Positions 16,728 to 25,248 are shown, counted from the first letter of the stretch. The stretch is DNA of 64,000 nucleotides from an uncultured Prevotellaceae bacterium (GCA_900318535.1 ONKU01000009.1:1-64000); one strand, 5' to 3'. Notes: generated from the sequence alone by a model not told the origin. A program made the numbers and translations.

Positions 16728-17306
16728 ATGAACAACGAACAAATAGCTATCGAACGCCATCCATGGCCCCCATTTGTTCCGGTGGGAGCTCGTTATCTTT
16801 TCTTGGGGACTTTCCCGCCCCAGGAGCATCGCTGGTCAATGCCGTTTTTTTACCCCAATCGTACCAATGATTTCTGGAGAATCATGGGTCTCATTTTCTT
16901 GGGCAATCGTGATGCCTTATGGGATGCGGAGCAAGGCCGGTTCAATTTAGATGCCATCAAGTCATTGCTGAATCGTGAGCATATCGCACTGTGGGATACG
17001 GGAATGGCTGTGCGCAGGTTGAAAGGCAATGCCAGTGACAAGTTCCTTGAGATAGTAGAGCCCATTGATTTGGCAACTCTGCTTGATGAGAACCCCACCA
17101 TTTCCCATATTATAACAACTGGGGAGAAGGCTACGGGTGTCATAGCTGTGCAGGCTGGGGTAGAATTGCCGTCTATTGGCGCGCCTGTGGCTTGCCGAGT
17201 TGGCTGCCATGCTGTTACATTGTGGCGAATGCCCTCCAGTTCAAGGGCCTATCCTTTGTCGCTGGACAAAAAGGCCGAGGCCTACAAGAAGATCTTTTCA
17301 CTTTGA
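16728..17306 (+). CDS. Uracil-DNA glycosylase superfamily protein
   Basis: 192-aa cytosolic protein of the UDG superfamily, likely a base-excision glycosylase. Key stretches: VGARYLFLGTFPPQEHRWSMP (motif 1 region, GTFPP), YPNRTNDFWRIMGLIF, ALWDTGMAVRRLKGNASD, the central strand SHIITTGEKATGVIA, and C-terminal LWRMPSSSRAYPLSLDKKAEAYKK (motif 2 region, MPSSSRAY). The catalytic residue differs among subfamilies and I cannot assign one. An upstream in-frame ATG at 16698 is less likely, because MNNEQIAIERHPWPPF is the normal family beginning. Confidence 0.75.
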   Translation: MNNEQIAIERHPWPPFVPVGARYLFLGTFPPQEHRWSMPFFYPNRTNDFWRIMGLIFLGNRDALWDAEQGRFNLDAIKSLLNREHIALWDTGMAVRRLKGNASDKFLEIVEPIDLATLLDENPTISHIITTGEKATGVIAVQAGVELPSIGAPVACRVGCHAVTLWRMPSSSRAYPLSLDKKAEAYKKIFSL

Positions 17307-17363
17307 AGGGGCATCAGTCAGCGCTGTTAATAACTTTTTTTGAGCGAATGCAGGCTGAAAGTT

Positions 17364-17393
17364 TTGTCAAGGACAGTAAAATGTGTACTTTTG
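17364..17393 (+). promoter_or_regulatory. Near-perfect promoter directly at the HU/SPOR gene start
   Basis: TTG (17364-17366), exactly 19 nt, TACTTTTG (17386-17393). The predicted transcription start falls at about 17397-17400, on the start codons ATGATG at 17395-17400, so the mRNA may be leaderless. Confidence 0.75.
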
Positions 17394-17397
17394 TATG

Positions 17398-18339
17398 ATG
17401 TTTTCAATAATAGAACATATAGAATACCTGATTACGTGCCACGATTGTGTGGTCGTGCCAGGTTGGGGCGCATTCATTGCTAACTATGATGCGTCTACCT
17501 ATGATGCCGCCAAAAGTGTGATGGTCCGTCCGAGGCGTTCCATCGGTTTCAATGCGAGTGTGAGCCACAACGATGGCTTGTTGGCACAATCGTTGATGCG
17601 CCGTGAGGGCATCGGTTACAATGCTGCGATGAAGTTTATAGCCGACAGTGTAACCACCTTCCGCCAGCAATTATCTTTGGATAGTGAGGTCTCGATGGGC
17701 CGTTTGGGCTACTTCCGCCGCAACGAAGGCCGGTTTATCGAGTTTGTGCCCTTCTATCATGCTAATGGCAGTGACCAGTTCTATGGTCTTGGTGATTTGG
17801 AGATCAAGGATGTCGCCACGCTTGAACGTGATGCATCGGCTGCTGAGGAAGAGTCGGTTGCCGCTATCGTTCCCAAGGAGCGCAATCTGTTCTCACGCAA
17901 GGCAATCCGCACAGCCGCTTCGGTTGCAGTGCTGTTGGGCCTTGGAGTGTTGCTCTCAACACCGATTATTGTAGACCGCGAACAGCAGTCCATGGCAAGC
18001 ATGGCACCAGCATTAACTGCACCTCAGCCCCAACAGCTGGGCGTAACAGTGGAGCAGGGTGTATCATCACAGGGCATAACAACAGTTACCGCTAATCCTA
18101 CGATTGCGAGTGTCGGTAACGAATCAGGACATTATTACATGGTGATAGCCACCTTGCGCGACCAGCATGAGTTGGACGCGTTCAAGAACGCCAACCCTTC
18201 GTTGGCGCCCTACATGAAAATCCTGAAGTACAAGGCGTTTATGTGTGTGTATGTGGCCCGCAGTGACGACTATGACCAGTTAATGGGTTTGCGCAACGAG
18301 CTGCCTGAGCACTTGCGTGATGTTTGGATTTACAACTGA
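17398..18339 (+). CDS. HU-CCDC81 and SPOR domain membrane protein
   Basis: 313-aa single-pass membrane protein. The N-terminal ~150 residues form the HU-related CCDC81 domains (MFSIIEHIEYLITCHDCVVVPGWGAFIANYD; KSVMVRPRRSIGFNASVSHNDGLLAQSLMRREGIGY). A transmembrane helix lies at about residues 172-190 (ASVAVLLGLGVLLSTPIIV), then a Gln/Pro/Thr linker. The C-terminal SPOR domain (HYYMVIATLRDQHELDAFKNANP ... WIYN) normally binds denuded peptidoglycan glycan strands. A cytoplasmic nucleoid-type domain joined to a periplasmic septal-wall binder suggests a link between chromosome and wall (inference). ATG at 17395 is an equal alternative start. Confidence 0.9.
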   Translation: MFSIIEHIEYLITCHDCVVVPGWGAFIANYDASTYDAAKSVMVRPRRSIGFNASVSHNDGLLAQSLMRREGIGYNAAMKFIADSVTTFRQQLSLDSEVSMGRLGYFRRNEGRFIEFVPFYHANGSDQFYGLGDLEIKDVATLERDASAAEEESVAAIVPKERNLFSRKAIRTAASVAVLLGLGVLLSTPIIVDREQQSMASMAPALTAPQPQQLGVTVEQGVSSQGITTVTANPTIASVGNESGHYYMVIATLRDQHELDAFKNANPSLAPYMKILKYKAFMCVYVARSDDYDQLMGLRNELPEHLRDVWIYN

Positions 18340-18711
18340 TGCAGGAATCATCAGGCAAGTGTAACGCTTGCCGCGAAGCATGATTAACAGTGCATCGTTC
18401 TTTTCAATGATAGAGAGCACGTCATCCCGCGGGATGACGTGCTTTTTCATGCGTTCATCGGTAAACTGGAGTGCGATGCCGTTATCATTGACATGGGCTG
18501 TTTTCTCCATGATGGACCAGCGAGCCTCGGGCGAGAAACCGTAATAGAAGTAGAGCAGGGCAAGCACCATGGGCAACATGATGAACAAGATCATCATGGC
18601 CACAATAATGAACCGCACATCGATAAAAATGGCCAACACGCCACATATGGCCACGGGCAATACCATCCACAGCCAGTTGTCGGCAAGAAACATGGTGCAC
18701 AAGTGCCTCAT
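18280..18711 (-). CDS. Membrane protein with YcxB-like domain
   Basis: 143-aa protein with two adjacent transmembrane helices near the N-terminus (WLWMVLPVAICGVLAIFI and FIIVAMMILFIMLPMVLALLYFYYG) and a soluble C-terminal part (WSIMEKTAHVNDNGIALQFTDERMKKHVIPRDDVLSIIEKNDALLIML) that resembles YcxB-like PH-type domains; function unknown. The start at 18711 (MRHLCTMF) avoids running into the upstream C45 gene, which ends 35 bp before. Its 3' end overlaps the convergent HU/SPOR gene by 60 bp, including that gene's stop codon. Confidence 0.65.
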   Translation of the reverse strand: MRHLCTMFLADNWLWMVLPVAICGVLAIFIDVRFIIVAMMILFIMLPMVLALLYFYYGFSPEARWSIMEKTAHVNDNGIALQFTDERMKKHVIPRDDVLSIIEKNDALLIMLRGKRYTCLMIPASVVNPNITQVLRQLVAQTH

Positions 18712-18746
18712 GTAACAGCCTGATGTGACACTGCAGTTCTCGATGG

Positions 18747-19889
18747 TCACTTCTTCTTTCCCTTCTTGCTCTTGTTGTAGATGGCACGGCGACGGGCGAT
18801 TTCCTCGTAGCCGCGTTTGTAGGCTTGGCGGTTCTTTAGGGCCAGTGTCTGGCAATAGCCGGTACCCTCGTTGTTATAGAGCTTGGATAGATTCAGATAT
18901 TGTTTGCCGTTGCCGCGCACAACAGGGAATACTTCGGCCTTGCGCTTGTTCACTTTGTCGCACTGCACCGAGTGGTTGTCGGCGGTAGTGCCCGTCAGTT
19001 CAGGGGCAACGCCATCTTCGCCAACCCACACAGCATAAACCTCGGCACAGGGGGGATAACCCAGTGCAATCCACATTGTGGTCAACAGCGGACTCTCGCC
19101 GGGGATGATGCCTTCAATGACAACGCTTGCCGTAGAGATGCGTCTCGGGATGAAATCCTGGTCAACAATCCAGTTGTCGCCGCTGCGCGTGAAGTCTTTT
19201 CCCAACAATGAGTTGTAGAATGTGCGGGAGAGTTCCTCGGTAAACACTGCCGGGGTGATGTCCTGGGCTGCGATGTGCGGAGCCAGCAGGTTCTTCTCGT
19301 TTTTCTCACGCACGTATCCCATGCCCTTGTCCTTCGCACCGCTATAGGAGTAGTTCGTGCGTGTGAGGATACCTTCAGGGGCATCGGCAAGGTCAAATTT
19401 CACATATTTAAAATTGCCGGTCTCGAAATAGGCTCCGTTGCCGGCTGCATCGATAACGCCGAAGTTGGCCTCCACGCCCAGCGGTTTGGGCAAGGTTTTC
19501 AGCAGATTTTCGAAGTCGTCCACGGTTTTGCAGCGTTCCAAGGCATAGCGCATCAATTCTCCCTCACGGTCCATGTTCTTCACGCCGTCGTTGCCGTTCA
19601 GATTGTAGGAAGCCGTGTTCATGATGGCGAAGCCGGCCTCGTTAAATCCCATCCATGCTGCAGTATCCTGCAGGTCTCGGGCATCGAACAGGGCGACAAA
19701 CTCCATCAGCCCGTCATGGGCCTTGATACGCTCCACGCGGTTATTCAGGTCGTTGGTATCGCGGTTTTTCCACATCAGTGGCCTGCCGTTGGCCGTCAGC
19801 TTTCCGCTCACGATAGCCGATGTGCAGGCATCCACGGCCAGCACGACTGCCAAAACGGCTACCAAGGCCATCAATATCCTCTTTCTCAT
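18747..19889 (-). CDS. Exported C45/PVA-like Ntn hydrolase
   Basis: 380-aa exported N-terminal-nucleophile hydrolase of the C45/linear amide hydrolase group (isopenicillin-N acyltransferase, carcinine hydrolase relatives). The signal peptide ends just before Cys22 (LAVDACTSAIVSGKLTANGRPLMWKNRDT), which would become the mature nucleophile after processing. Later family features: FVALFDARDLQDTAAWMGFNEAGFAIMNTASYNLNG and LMRYALERCKTVDDF. The substrate is unknown; amide-linked small molecules are typical. It heads a minus-strand pair with the YcxB-like gene. Confidence 0.82.
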   Translation of the reverse strand: MRKRILMALVAVLAVVLAVDACTSAIVSGKLTANGRPLMWKNRDTNDLNNRVERIKAHDGLMEFVALFDARDLQDTAAWMGFNEAGFAIMNTASYNLNGNDGVKNMDREGELMRYALERCKTVDDFENLLKTLPKPLGVEANFGVIDAAGNGAYFETGNFKYVKFDLADAPEGILTRTNYSYSGAKDKGMGYVREKNEKNLLAPHIAAQDITPAVFTEELSRTFYNSLLGKDFTRSGDNWIVDQDFIPRRISTASVVIEGIIPGESPLLTTMWIALGYPPCAEVYAVWVGEDGVAPELTGTTADNHSVQCDKVNKRKAEVFPVVRGNGKQYLNLSKLYNNEGTGYCQTLALKNRQAYKRGYEEIARRRAIYNKSKKGKKK

Positions 19890-19948
19890 ATTGTTGCGGT
19901 TCTAAATGATTGACAAAAACATATTCTTAACAAATCGCTCTAAATGGG

Positions 19949-20308
19949 CTATTTGCGCACGTAATGTGGCATCTCTTGCGGAATGACCATCGAGATTTCC
20001 ACCATGCCGCACACCTTGCCCTCGCGCCGCCAGGGCGTTTGGTAAATCATCTTCTTGACACCCTGTTTGTCAATGGTGTAGCAGTTGACGGTGTCGGTAG
20101 CGATCATGTGGCGGATTTTCTCCTGTGATTTCTCGCTATGGCAGGGCATCAGATTCTGGCCCAACATGGTGCGGCCGTCTTTGTCAAACGTGGCGCGTGA
20201 GCGTTCGTTCATGAAGATCACTTTGCCCTCCAGGTCGCACACGGTGATGGCGCAATGAGTGCCTTCGGCCCAGGCTAATGCCTCATTGATGATATCTTTT
20301 TCGTTCAT
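19949..20308 (-). CDS. Small PAS-domain protein
   Basis: 119-aa soluble protein consisting of one PAS domain: EALAWAEGTHCAITVCDLEGKVIFMNERSRATFDKDGRTMLGQNLMPCHSEKSQEKIR, then a beta-rich end YQTPWRREGKVCGMVEISMVIP. The CHSEKSQEKIR motif is typical of short stand-alone PAS proteins of anaerobes. It lies 12 bp after the hydroxyacid dehydrogenase gene in the same direction, so is likely co-transcribed with it. No output domain is present; ligand unknown. Confidence 0.8.
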   Translation of the reverse strand: MNEKDIINEALAWAEGTHCAITVCDLEGKVIFMNERSRATFDKDGRTMLGQNLMPCHSEKSQEKIRHMIATDTVNCYTIDKQGVKKMIYQTPWRREGKVCGMVEISMVIPQEMPHYVRK

Positions 20309-20320
20309 GGAAGTTGGTTT

Positions 20321-21286
20321 TTACTTGTTATTGACAACATTAACAGGTTTACCGTCGAGATAAGCAGCGACGTTGCTGGTGATGACATCCATCAGGCGAG
20401 TGCGGGCCTCGAAGCTCGTCCAGCCGATGTGGGGCGTGAGGTAGCAGTTGCGGGCCGTGAGCAAGGGGTGGTCGGCAGCAGGCGGTTCAACCGAGGTGCA
20501 GTCCACTGCGGCGGCATACAGGTGTCCGCTGTTCAGGGCATCGGCCAGGTCTTGCTCAACAATCAGGGCACCGCGTGCCATATTGAGCACGATGGATCCC
20601 TGTTTCATCATTGCCAGGCCCTCGGCATTGATCATGCCGGTGGTGTTGGCATTGAGCGGGCAGTGCATGGTGAGCACATCGCTGGTGCGCAGCAGGTGCT
20701 CCAGATTGTCAGCCTTGATGATGCCTTCGGGCAATTGGTCGGGACTCTTGCTGGTATAGGCCATCACGCGCATGTTCATCGCCAGTGCCATGCGTGCCAC
20801 TGCGCTGCCTATGTTGCCCAGTCCCACGATACCCATCTGCTTGCCGGCCAACTCGATCAGGGGCGTATTGAAGTAAGCGTAGCTGCCGCAGTTGGTCCAC
20901 TTCAGGTCGCGGGCCTCGTCGGTATAATGCTGGGGCTGCCAGCAGATGTTCAACAGGTGGGCGATAGTGAGTTGGGCCACGCTGTCGGTGCTGTAAGCGG
21001 GCACGTTGGTCACCACGATGCCGCGGCGGGTAGCTTCGGCAACATCAGCGACGTTAAAACCAGTCGCCATCACGCCGATGTACTTCAATTCGGGCAATTG
21101 AGCGATGGTTGCAGCGTCGATGGGTACCTTGTTGGTCAACACCATCTCGGCGTCACGACAACGCTCCACAACAGTGTCGGCAGTGCCAAAGTCATAAATG
21201 TCACAAGGGGCCAGTGCTTGCATGGGTTCCCACGAGAGGTCGCCGGGGTTGCCGGCATATCCATCAAGGATAACGATTTTTCTCAT
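20321..21286 (-). CDS. D-2-hydroxyacid dehydrogenase
   Basis: NAD-dependent D-isomer hydroxyacid dehydrogenase, 321 aa, closest in look to glycerate dehydrogenase/hydroxypyruvate reductase. Visible: substrate loop GVMATGFNVADVAEA, NAD-binding GIVGLGNIGSAVARMA, catalytic Arg in LNMARGALIVEQDLADAL, Glu in CTSVEPPAADHPLL and His in YLTPHIGWTSFEAR. It has its own good promoter (21321-21350) and leads an operon with the PAS gene. Confidence 0.9.
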   Translation of the reverse strand: MRKIVILDGYAGNPGDLSWEPMQALAPCDIYDFGTADTVVERCRDAEMVLTNKVPIDAATIAQLPELKYIGVMATGFNVADVAEATRRGIVVTNVPAYSTDSVAQLTIAHLLNICWQPQHYTDEARDLKWTNCGSYAYFNTPLIELAGKQMGIVGLGNIGSAVARMALAMNMRVMAYTSKSPDQLPEGIIKADNLEHLLRTSDVLTMHCPLNANTTGMINAEGLAMMKQGSIVLNMARGALIVEQDLADALNSGHLYAAAVDCTSVEPPAADHPLLTARNCYLTPHIGWTSFEARTRLMDVITSNVAAYLDGKPVNVVNNK

Positions 21287-21320
21287 AATGATAATGTTGT
21301 TTATCGGTTAATTTGGTGGA

Positions 21321-21350
21321 CAAAATTAAACGAAAAATGCCAAATGACAA
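21321..21350 (-). promoter_or_regulatory. Promoter of the dehydrogenase-PAS operon
   Basis: On the minus strand TTG (21348-21350), exactly 19 nt, TAATTTTG (21321-21328), 34 nt before the start at 21286. Confidence 0.75.
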
Positions 21351-21360
21351 AAAATATCAC

Positions 21361-21368
21361 TAAATTTG
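21361..21368 (+). promoter_or_regulatory. -7 element for the HU gene
   Basis: TAAATTTG lies 28 nt before the ATG at 21397. It is divergent from the dehydrogenase promoter; the -33 match is poor. Confidence 0.5.
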
Positions 21369-21396
21369 CACACTGATAAACAAAAGGTAGTTGGCA

Positions 21397-21669
21397 ATGG
21401 ATAATAAAAAGTTGGTAGAGACTGTTGCTGCCAATCTGGGTCGTTCGACCGAGGATGTCGGTAAACTGCTTGATTCATTGGCGGGAGTGTTGAGCACCCG
21501 CTGTGGCGAGATGGATACTGTGGTCATACCGAGTTTCGGGGCTTTTGAGCCCAAGAAGCGTAACGAGCGTGTGATGCTTCACCCCAGCACGGGCCGTCGC
21601 ATGCTGGTGCCGCCACGTGTAGTGCTTTCCTTCAAAATCAGTCAAGTCTTGAAGGCTAAACTCAAATAA
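21397..21669 (+). CDS. HU-family DNA-binding protein
   Basis: 90-aa nucleoid-type protein: helices MDNKKLVETVAANLGRSTEDVGKLLDSLAGVLSTRC, then GEMDTVVIPSFGAFEPKKRNERVMLHPSTGRRMLVPPRVVLSFKISQVLKAKLK. FGAFEPKKR and the P-containing arm region are HU/IHF hallmarks. ATG at 21397 is preferred to the TTG six bases upstream. It is followed after 24 bp by a second HU-fold gene with a membrane segment, probably co-transcribed. Confidence 0.92.
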   Translation: MDNKKLVETVAANLGRSTEDVGKLLDSLAGVLSTRCGEMDTVVIPSFGAFEPKKRNERVMLHPSTGRRMLVPPRVVLSFKISQVLKAKLK

Positions 21670-21675
21670 CGCATT

Positions 21676-21681
21676 AGGAGG
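21676..21681 (+). promoter_or_regulatory. Shine-Dalgarno before the HU fusion gene
   Basis: AGGAGG 12 nt before the ATG at 21694; a second GGAAAGGA follows. This is uncommon for this phylum. Confidence 0.5.
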
Positions 21682-21693
21682 AAAGGAAAGCCG

Positions 21694-22911
21694 ATGAACA
21701 GTAAAATTACACTCGTTGAACTCGCTCGCCTGATGGCCGAATCGACATCGACCACCAGCCGCATGTGTGAACTCTTCCTGCGCGAATTGTTCACTACCGT
21801 ATCACAGGCCCTCATCGATGGTGAGAACGTCAAGATTAAGGGGATTGGCACCTTCAAGGTGACTCCAGTGAAGCCCCGCAAGAGCGTCAATGTAACCACT
21901 GGCGACCCGATGGAGATCAAAGGGTATAACAAGGTGACGTTCACTCCTGACAAAAAGCTTGCCGAGGCCGTGAATCAGCCTTTTGCCCAATTCGAGACTG
22001 TGTTTATCAATGATGCGGTGAGCGATGAAAAACTCGCTGAGATTGATGCCCGCTATCCTTCGGCATTCGATGAGAATAAAGAGAATCCGACTCCATCCGC
22101 CCCATCTGAAGAGATAGAACAGAACGTTAGTGCTCCAGAACCCGAACCCACTCCCGTGCCCGAGCCTGAACCAGAACCTGTTGTGGAACCCGAATCACCC
22201 ATTGCTTCAGAGCCAGAACCTGAGCCTGTGACCGATGAAGAACCGGTAGGCCGTAGGGCACTTGCCGCATTCGGAGTTCCCATGGGCCCAGAACCGGAAC
22301 CTGAGCCTGAGCCGATTAAGCCCTCTGCCATTGAAGCCATGAAGGAGCCAGAACAAACGCCTGTAGCTTCACCCCAGGCCGTTGTGCCCGATAGCCGTCC
22401 TGCCAATGAGCCCGACGATGAAGAGGAAGAAGATGATTTCTATCGTCCGGCCCCCCGTAATGCCTACACTCCCACCCAGGAGCAGATATCGAAATATCAT
22501 GCTGGCAAGAAAAGGAGATGGCTGTGGCTACTGCCGGCCCTGTTGCTGGTGGGCGTGCTCTGCTGGCTGTTTACCCGTGGCGGCGGCAAGGCTGACGATA
22601 GCAGCGAAAATGTTATTCCCGAGGCCGATACCGTCGTTGCCGAAGTTGCCGAGCCGGCCGTGATTACCGATACCGTGACCACTCAGATTGTGCTGAGTAC
22701 CTTGTCTGACAAGTACTATGGCAGTCCGTGGTTCTGGGTCTATATCTACGAGGAAAACAAGTCCTTCATCAATGATCCCGACAATGTGCCTCCCGGAACC
22801 GCTGTCGTGATTCCTCCCGCCGAGAAATATGGCATTGACGCCAATGACCCGGCAAGCCTGAAGAAGGCTCAGCGCCGCTCGTGGGAAATCCTCACACAAG
22901 GCAAACGATGA
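21694..22911 (+). CDS. HU-domain membrane protein with LysM-like C-terminus
   Basis: 405-aa fusion. Residues 1-~100 are an HU/IHF fold (ITLVELARLMAESTSTTSRMCELFLRELF; NVKIKGIGTFKVTPVKPRKSVNVTTG). Residues ~125-265 are an acidic Pro/Glu linker with many EPEPEP runs. A transmembrane helix lies at ~275-293 (LWLLPALLLVGVLCWLF). The C-terminal ~90 residues (TQIVLSTLSDKYYGSPWFWVYIYEENKSFINDPDNVPPG) resemble a LysM module with its following helix, and would be periplasmic. The layout parallels the HU-CCDC81/SPOR protein 3.3 kb upstream: DNA-binding fold inside, wall-binding fold outside. Role is inferred only. Confidence 0.85.
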   Translation: MNSKITLVELARLMAESTSTTSRMCELFLRELFTTVSQALIDGENVKIKGIGTFKVTPVKPRKSVNVTTGDPMEIKGYNKVTFTPDKKLAEAVNQPFAQFETVFINDAVSDEKLAEIDARYPSAFDENKENPTPSAPSEEIEQNVSAPEPEPTPVPEPEPEPVVEPESPIASEPEPEPVTDEEPVGRRALAAFGVPMGPEPEPEPEPIKPSAIEAMKEPEQTPVASPQAVVPDSRPANEPDDEEEEDDFYRPAPRNAYTPTQEQISKYHAGKKRRWLWLLPALLLVGVLCWLFTRGGGKADDSSENVIPEADTVVAEVAEPAVITDTVTTQIVLSTLSDKYYGSPWFWVYIYEENKSFINDPDNVPPGTAVVIPPAEKYGIDANDPASLKKAQRRSWEILTQGKR

Positions 22912-22974
22912 ACCTTGTGCGTGGCCAAATTACGCATTGATTTCAGTGGCTTATTAGCCGACAGATTATCTGTT

Positions 22975-23000
22975 TAGAGACGCAAGATTTTGCGTCTCTA
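22975..23000. terminator. Palindromic hairpin between convergent genes
   Basis: TAGAGACGCAA (22975-22985), loop GATT, TTGCGTCTCTA (22990-23000): 11-bp perfect stem. It lies between the HU fusion and SGNH genes and may terminate both; the sequence type also resembles a dispersed intergenic repeat. Confidence 0.7.
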
Positions 23001-23042
23001 CATGTTTAATCGGTTGATTTTCAGTATTTTGTGGAAATCACG

Positions 23043-24095
23043 TCACTTTAGAAAAAGTGACGGTAAGGTGGCGCTGTTATAAGCGCTGTCCATGAGACGT
23101 GCGCATTGGCTAGCGATTAGGTGACCGTCATCGTAGTAATAGCGCAGGTCAGAGCCCATCTTGGCATCGTGGCTGTAGTCGTGGACCCGTTCTATGCCAA
23201 AAATATGTCTCAGTGTATAGAGATCGCTGTTGCTGATAGGCTCCCAAGCGTAGTGCGGCGGGATGATGATCTGGTAATCAGTATTATGGCGTTTTAGCGC
23301 ACTAGCGATGCCGGTGAGGAGCTCGTGGACAGCAGGAGTGATCTTGTCATAGAAGGGCATCTTCCTCATGGGCTGGTCGTAACGCGCCAGATGCTCGGGG
23401 GTGAAAAACTCATCAGGGTTGACGGCGATGATGGAATCGGCCCAACGGTAATAGCTCTCGTTGATGGGTTCGATGCGGTCGGGGATGTCGGTTGTGGCAT
23501 AGCCCTTGTCCAGCACGAGTTGAGTGGTGGCTGGCGAGGGCCACAGGGTGTAGGCGACCAGTTCGGGATGCCTGAAAGCATTGAAATAGAGTTGATGGAA
23601 CTTCCACCATGATACGTTGGGCGCGGTGAGCGGATGCTGCACGTAGAGCACATCGTTGTCGAGCGGCATGCGCTTGAGCATCTCGTCCTCCATGACGATG
23701 AGGGCATGCTTGACGGTCACGCCGCAACGTTCCAGATAATTGAGCTTGTTGAGAATGCCATGCAATGTCTCACGCGATGCATTGAAGTGAAACGGGCTGG
23801 CATCGGCGGGCAAGTGGGTCGCCCAGTCCTTAATGCGATAGTACCCCGATAGCGAGGAACCGAAGATGAAAGAGTCAAAATGCCGTGAGGGCTCAAAAAA
23901 GCGGAACGCCTCGGTGGAGACATAGCAGGTGTTGACCGTGAGCTGGACGCTGTCGGTGGATGCCGGCGCGTTGCCGTCATAGGGGCGCAACACATGGAAA
24001 GGATCCTTGACGACGTACAAGCCTACCAGCAATACAACTGGCAGCAATGCCAGCAGGCTGAGCAGGACAAATCGTTTCAGACCCTGTTTGCGCAT
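23043..24095 (-). CDS. Membrane-anchored SGNH-like protein
   Basis: 350-aa protein with an N-terminal transmembrane anchor (FVLLSLLALLPVVLLVGLYVV) and an extracytoplasmic SGNH/DltD-like fold: nucleophile-type motif SFIFGSSLSGYYRIKDW, and C-terminal YYYDDGHLIASQCARLMD giving a DxxH-type catalytic pair. Such proteins usually work with MBOAT acyltransferases in O-acetylation of glycans, but no MBOAT gene is in the window. It starts 15 bp after the DegT gene in the same direction, so it is the last gene of the amino-sugar operon. Function is inferred. Confidence 0.65.
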   Translation of the reverse strand: MRKQGLKRFVLLSLLALLPVVLLVGLYVVKDPFHVLRPYDGNAPASTDSVQLTVNTCYVSTEAFRFFEPSRHFDSFIFGSSLSGYYRIKDWATHLPADASPFHFNASRETLHGILNKLNYLERCGVTVKHALIVMEDEMLKRMPLDNDVLYVQHPLTAPNVSWWKFHQLYFNAFRHPELVAYTLWPSPATTQLVLDKGYATTDIPDRIEPINESYYRWADSIIAVNPDEFFTPEHLARYDQPMRKMPFYDKITPAVHELLTGIASALKRHNTDYQIIIPPHYAWEPISNSDLYTLRHIFGIERVHDYSHDAKMGSDLRYYYDDGHLIASQCARLMDSAYNSATLPSLFLK

Positions 24096-24110
24096 GGGTT
24101 CGGAATGATG

Positions 24111-25232
24111 TCAATAGCGGTTGATGACCTCGGCGATGGCGCGTGAATCATCGGGCGTGATGGGGTGGGCGATGGGCAGTGAGACGATTTCGTCGGCCAG
24201 TCGCTCGGTCACGGGCAGTGGCGCATGCTCCAGACCGATGTAACAAGGTTGCCTGTGGGGAGGTGTGGCATAGTGGATATCGGTGCCGATGCCATGCTCG
24301 TCCAGATAGGCGCGGAAGCTGTCCCGACCCTCGACGCGCACCACATACTGGTGCCACGTCTGCTTGACGTCTTTAAAGATGCAGGGAACCGTCACGCGCG
24401 GATTGTCGATGCTGTCGCGGTAGGCACGTGCCACGGCGTCGCGTGTGGCATTCTCGTGCTCAAGGTGTTGCAGCTTGACGCGCAACATGGCAGCCTGTAT
24501 CTCGTCCAGGCGGCAGTTGTAGCCCATATAGATGTTGTGATAACGGCGGTCAGAGCCATAGTTGGCCAGCGCTTTGACGGTAGCGGCCAGCGTGTCGTCG
24601 TTGGTGACCACGGCGCCGCCGTCGCCCAGGGCTCCCAGATTCTTGGTGGGGTAGAAACTGATGCCTGCGGCATCGCCAAGTCCGCCGGTGACGAAAGTGC
24701 CGTTCAGCCCGGCTGTATCGCTCATTGCGCCGATGGCCTGGGCATTGTCCTCGATGATGCGCAAGTCGTGCTCACGGGCGACGCGCATGAGCTCGTTGTC
24801 CCAACAAGGGGTACCATACAGGTGCACGGGCATGATCGCGCGAGTGTGTTCGGTAATCAGGCCATCGAGCAGACCGGAATCCATGTTCATCGTGTCCTCC
24901 CTGATGTCGCACAGCACAGGCCTCAGCCCGTTGTCGCTGATGGCGAGCACGCTGGCTACATAGGTGTTTGCCGGCACGATGACTTCGTCGCCGTCGTGCA
25001 TGATACCCATCTCTTTGTAGGCGCGCAGGATCAGTCGCAGGGCGTCGAGCCCGTTGCTCACTGCCACACAGTGCCGGGCTTGGCACAGTTGCGCGATTTC
25101 CTCTTCGAGCAGCTCGGTTTGCGTGCCGTGCAGGTAACGTCCGCTCTCAATCACATCACATGCGGCAGCCTTGAGGCCATCCATCAAGGGCGCATTGGAT
25201 AAAGCCAGGTTCAGGAAAGGGTATTTCTTCAT
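24111..25232 (-). CDS. DegT/DnrJ/EryC1 sugar aminotransferase (FdtB-like)
   Basis: PLP-dependent sugar 3-aminotransferase, 373 aa. The PLP lysine is Lys197 in ISFYPTKNLGALGDGGAVVTN; other family motifs are VSNGLDALRLILRAY, DEVIVPANTYVASVLAI, PVHLYGTPC, and IIEDNAQAIGA. Next to FdtA-like ketoisomerases and rfbA, the likely substrate is dTDP-3-keto-6-deoxyhexose, giving dTDP-3-amino-3,6-dideoxyhexose (Fuc3N- or Qui3N-type). This follows from context and family. It is fourth in a five-gene operon. Confidence 0.9.
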   Translation of the reverse strand: MKKYPFLNLALSNAPLMDGLKAAACDVIESGRYLHGTQTELLEEEIAQLCQARHCVAVSNGLDALRLILRAYKEMGIMHDGDEVIVPANTYVASVLAISDNGLRPVLCDIREDTMNMDSGLLDGLITEHTRAIMPVHLYGTPCWDNELMRVAREHDLRIIEDNAQAIGAMSDTAGLNGTFVTGGLGDAAGISFYPTKNLGALGDGGAVVTNDDTLAATVKALANYGSDRRYHNIYMGYNCRLDEIQAAMLRVKLQHLEHENATRDAVARAYRDSIDNPRVTVPCIFKDVKQTWHQYVVRVEGRDSFRAYLDEHGIGTDIHYATPPHRQPCYIGLEHAPLPVTERLADEIVSLPIAHPITPDDSRAIAEVINRY

Positions 25233-25248
25233 GCTCCTTCAGGGGTGG

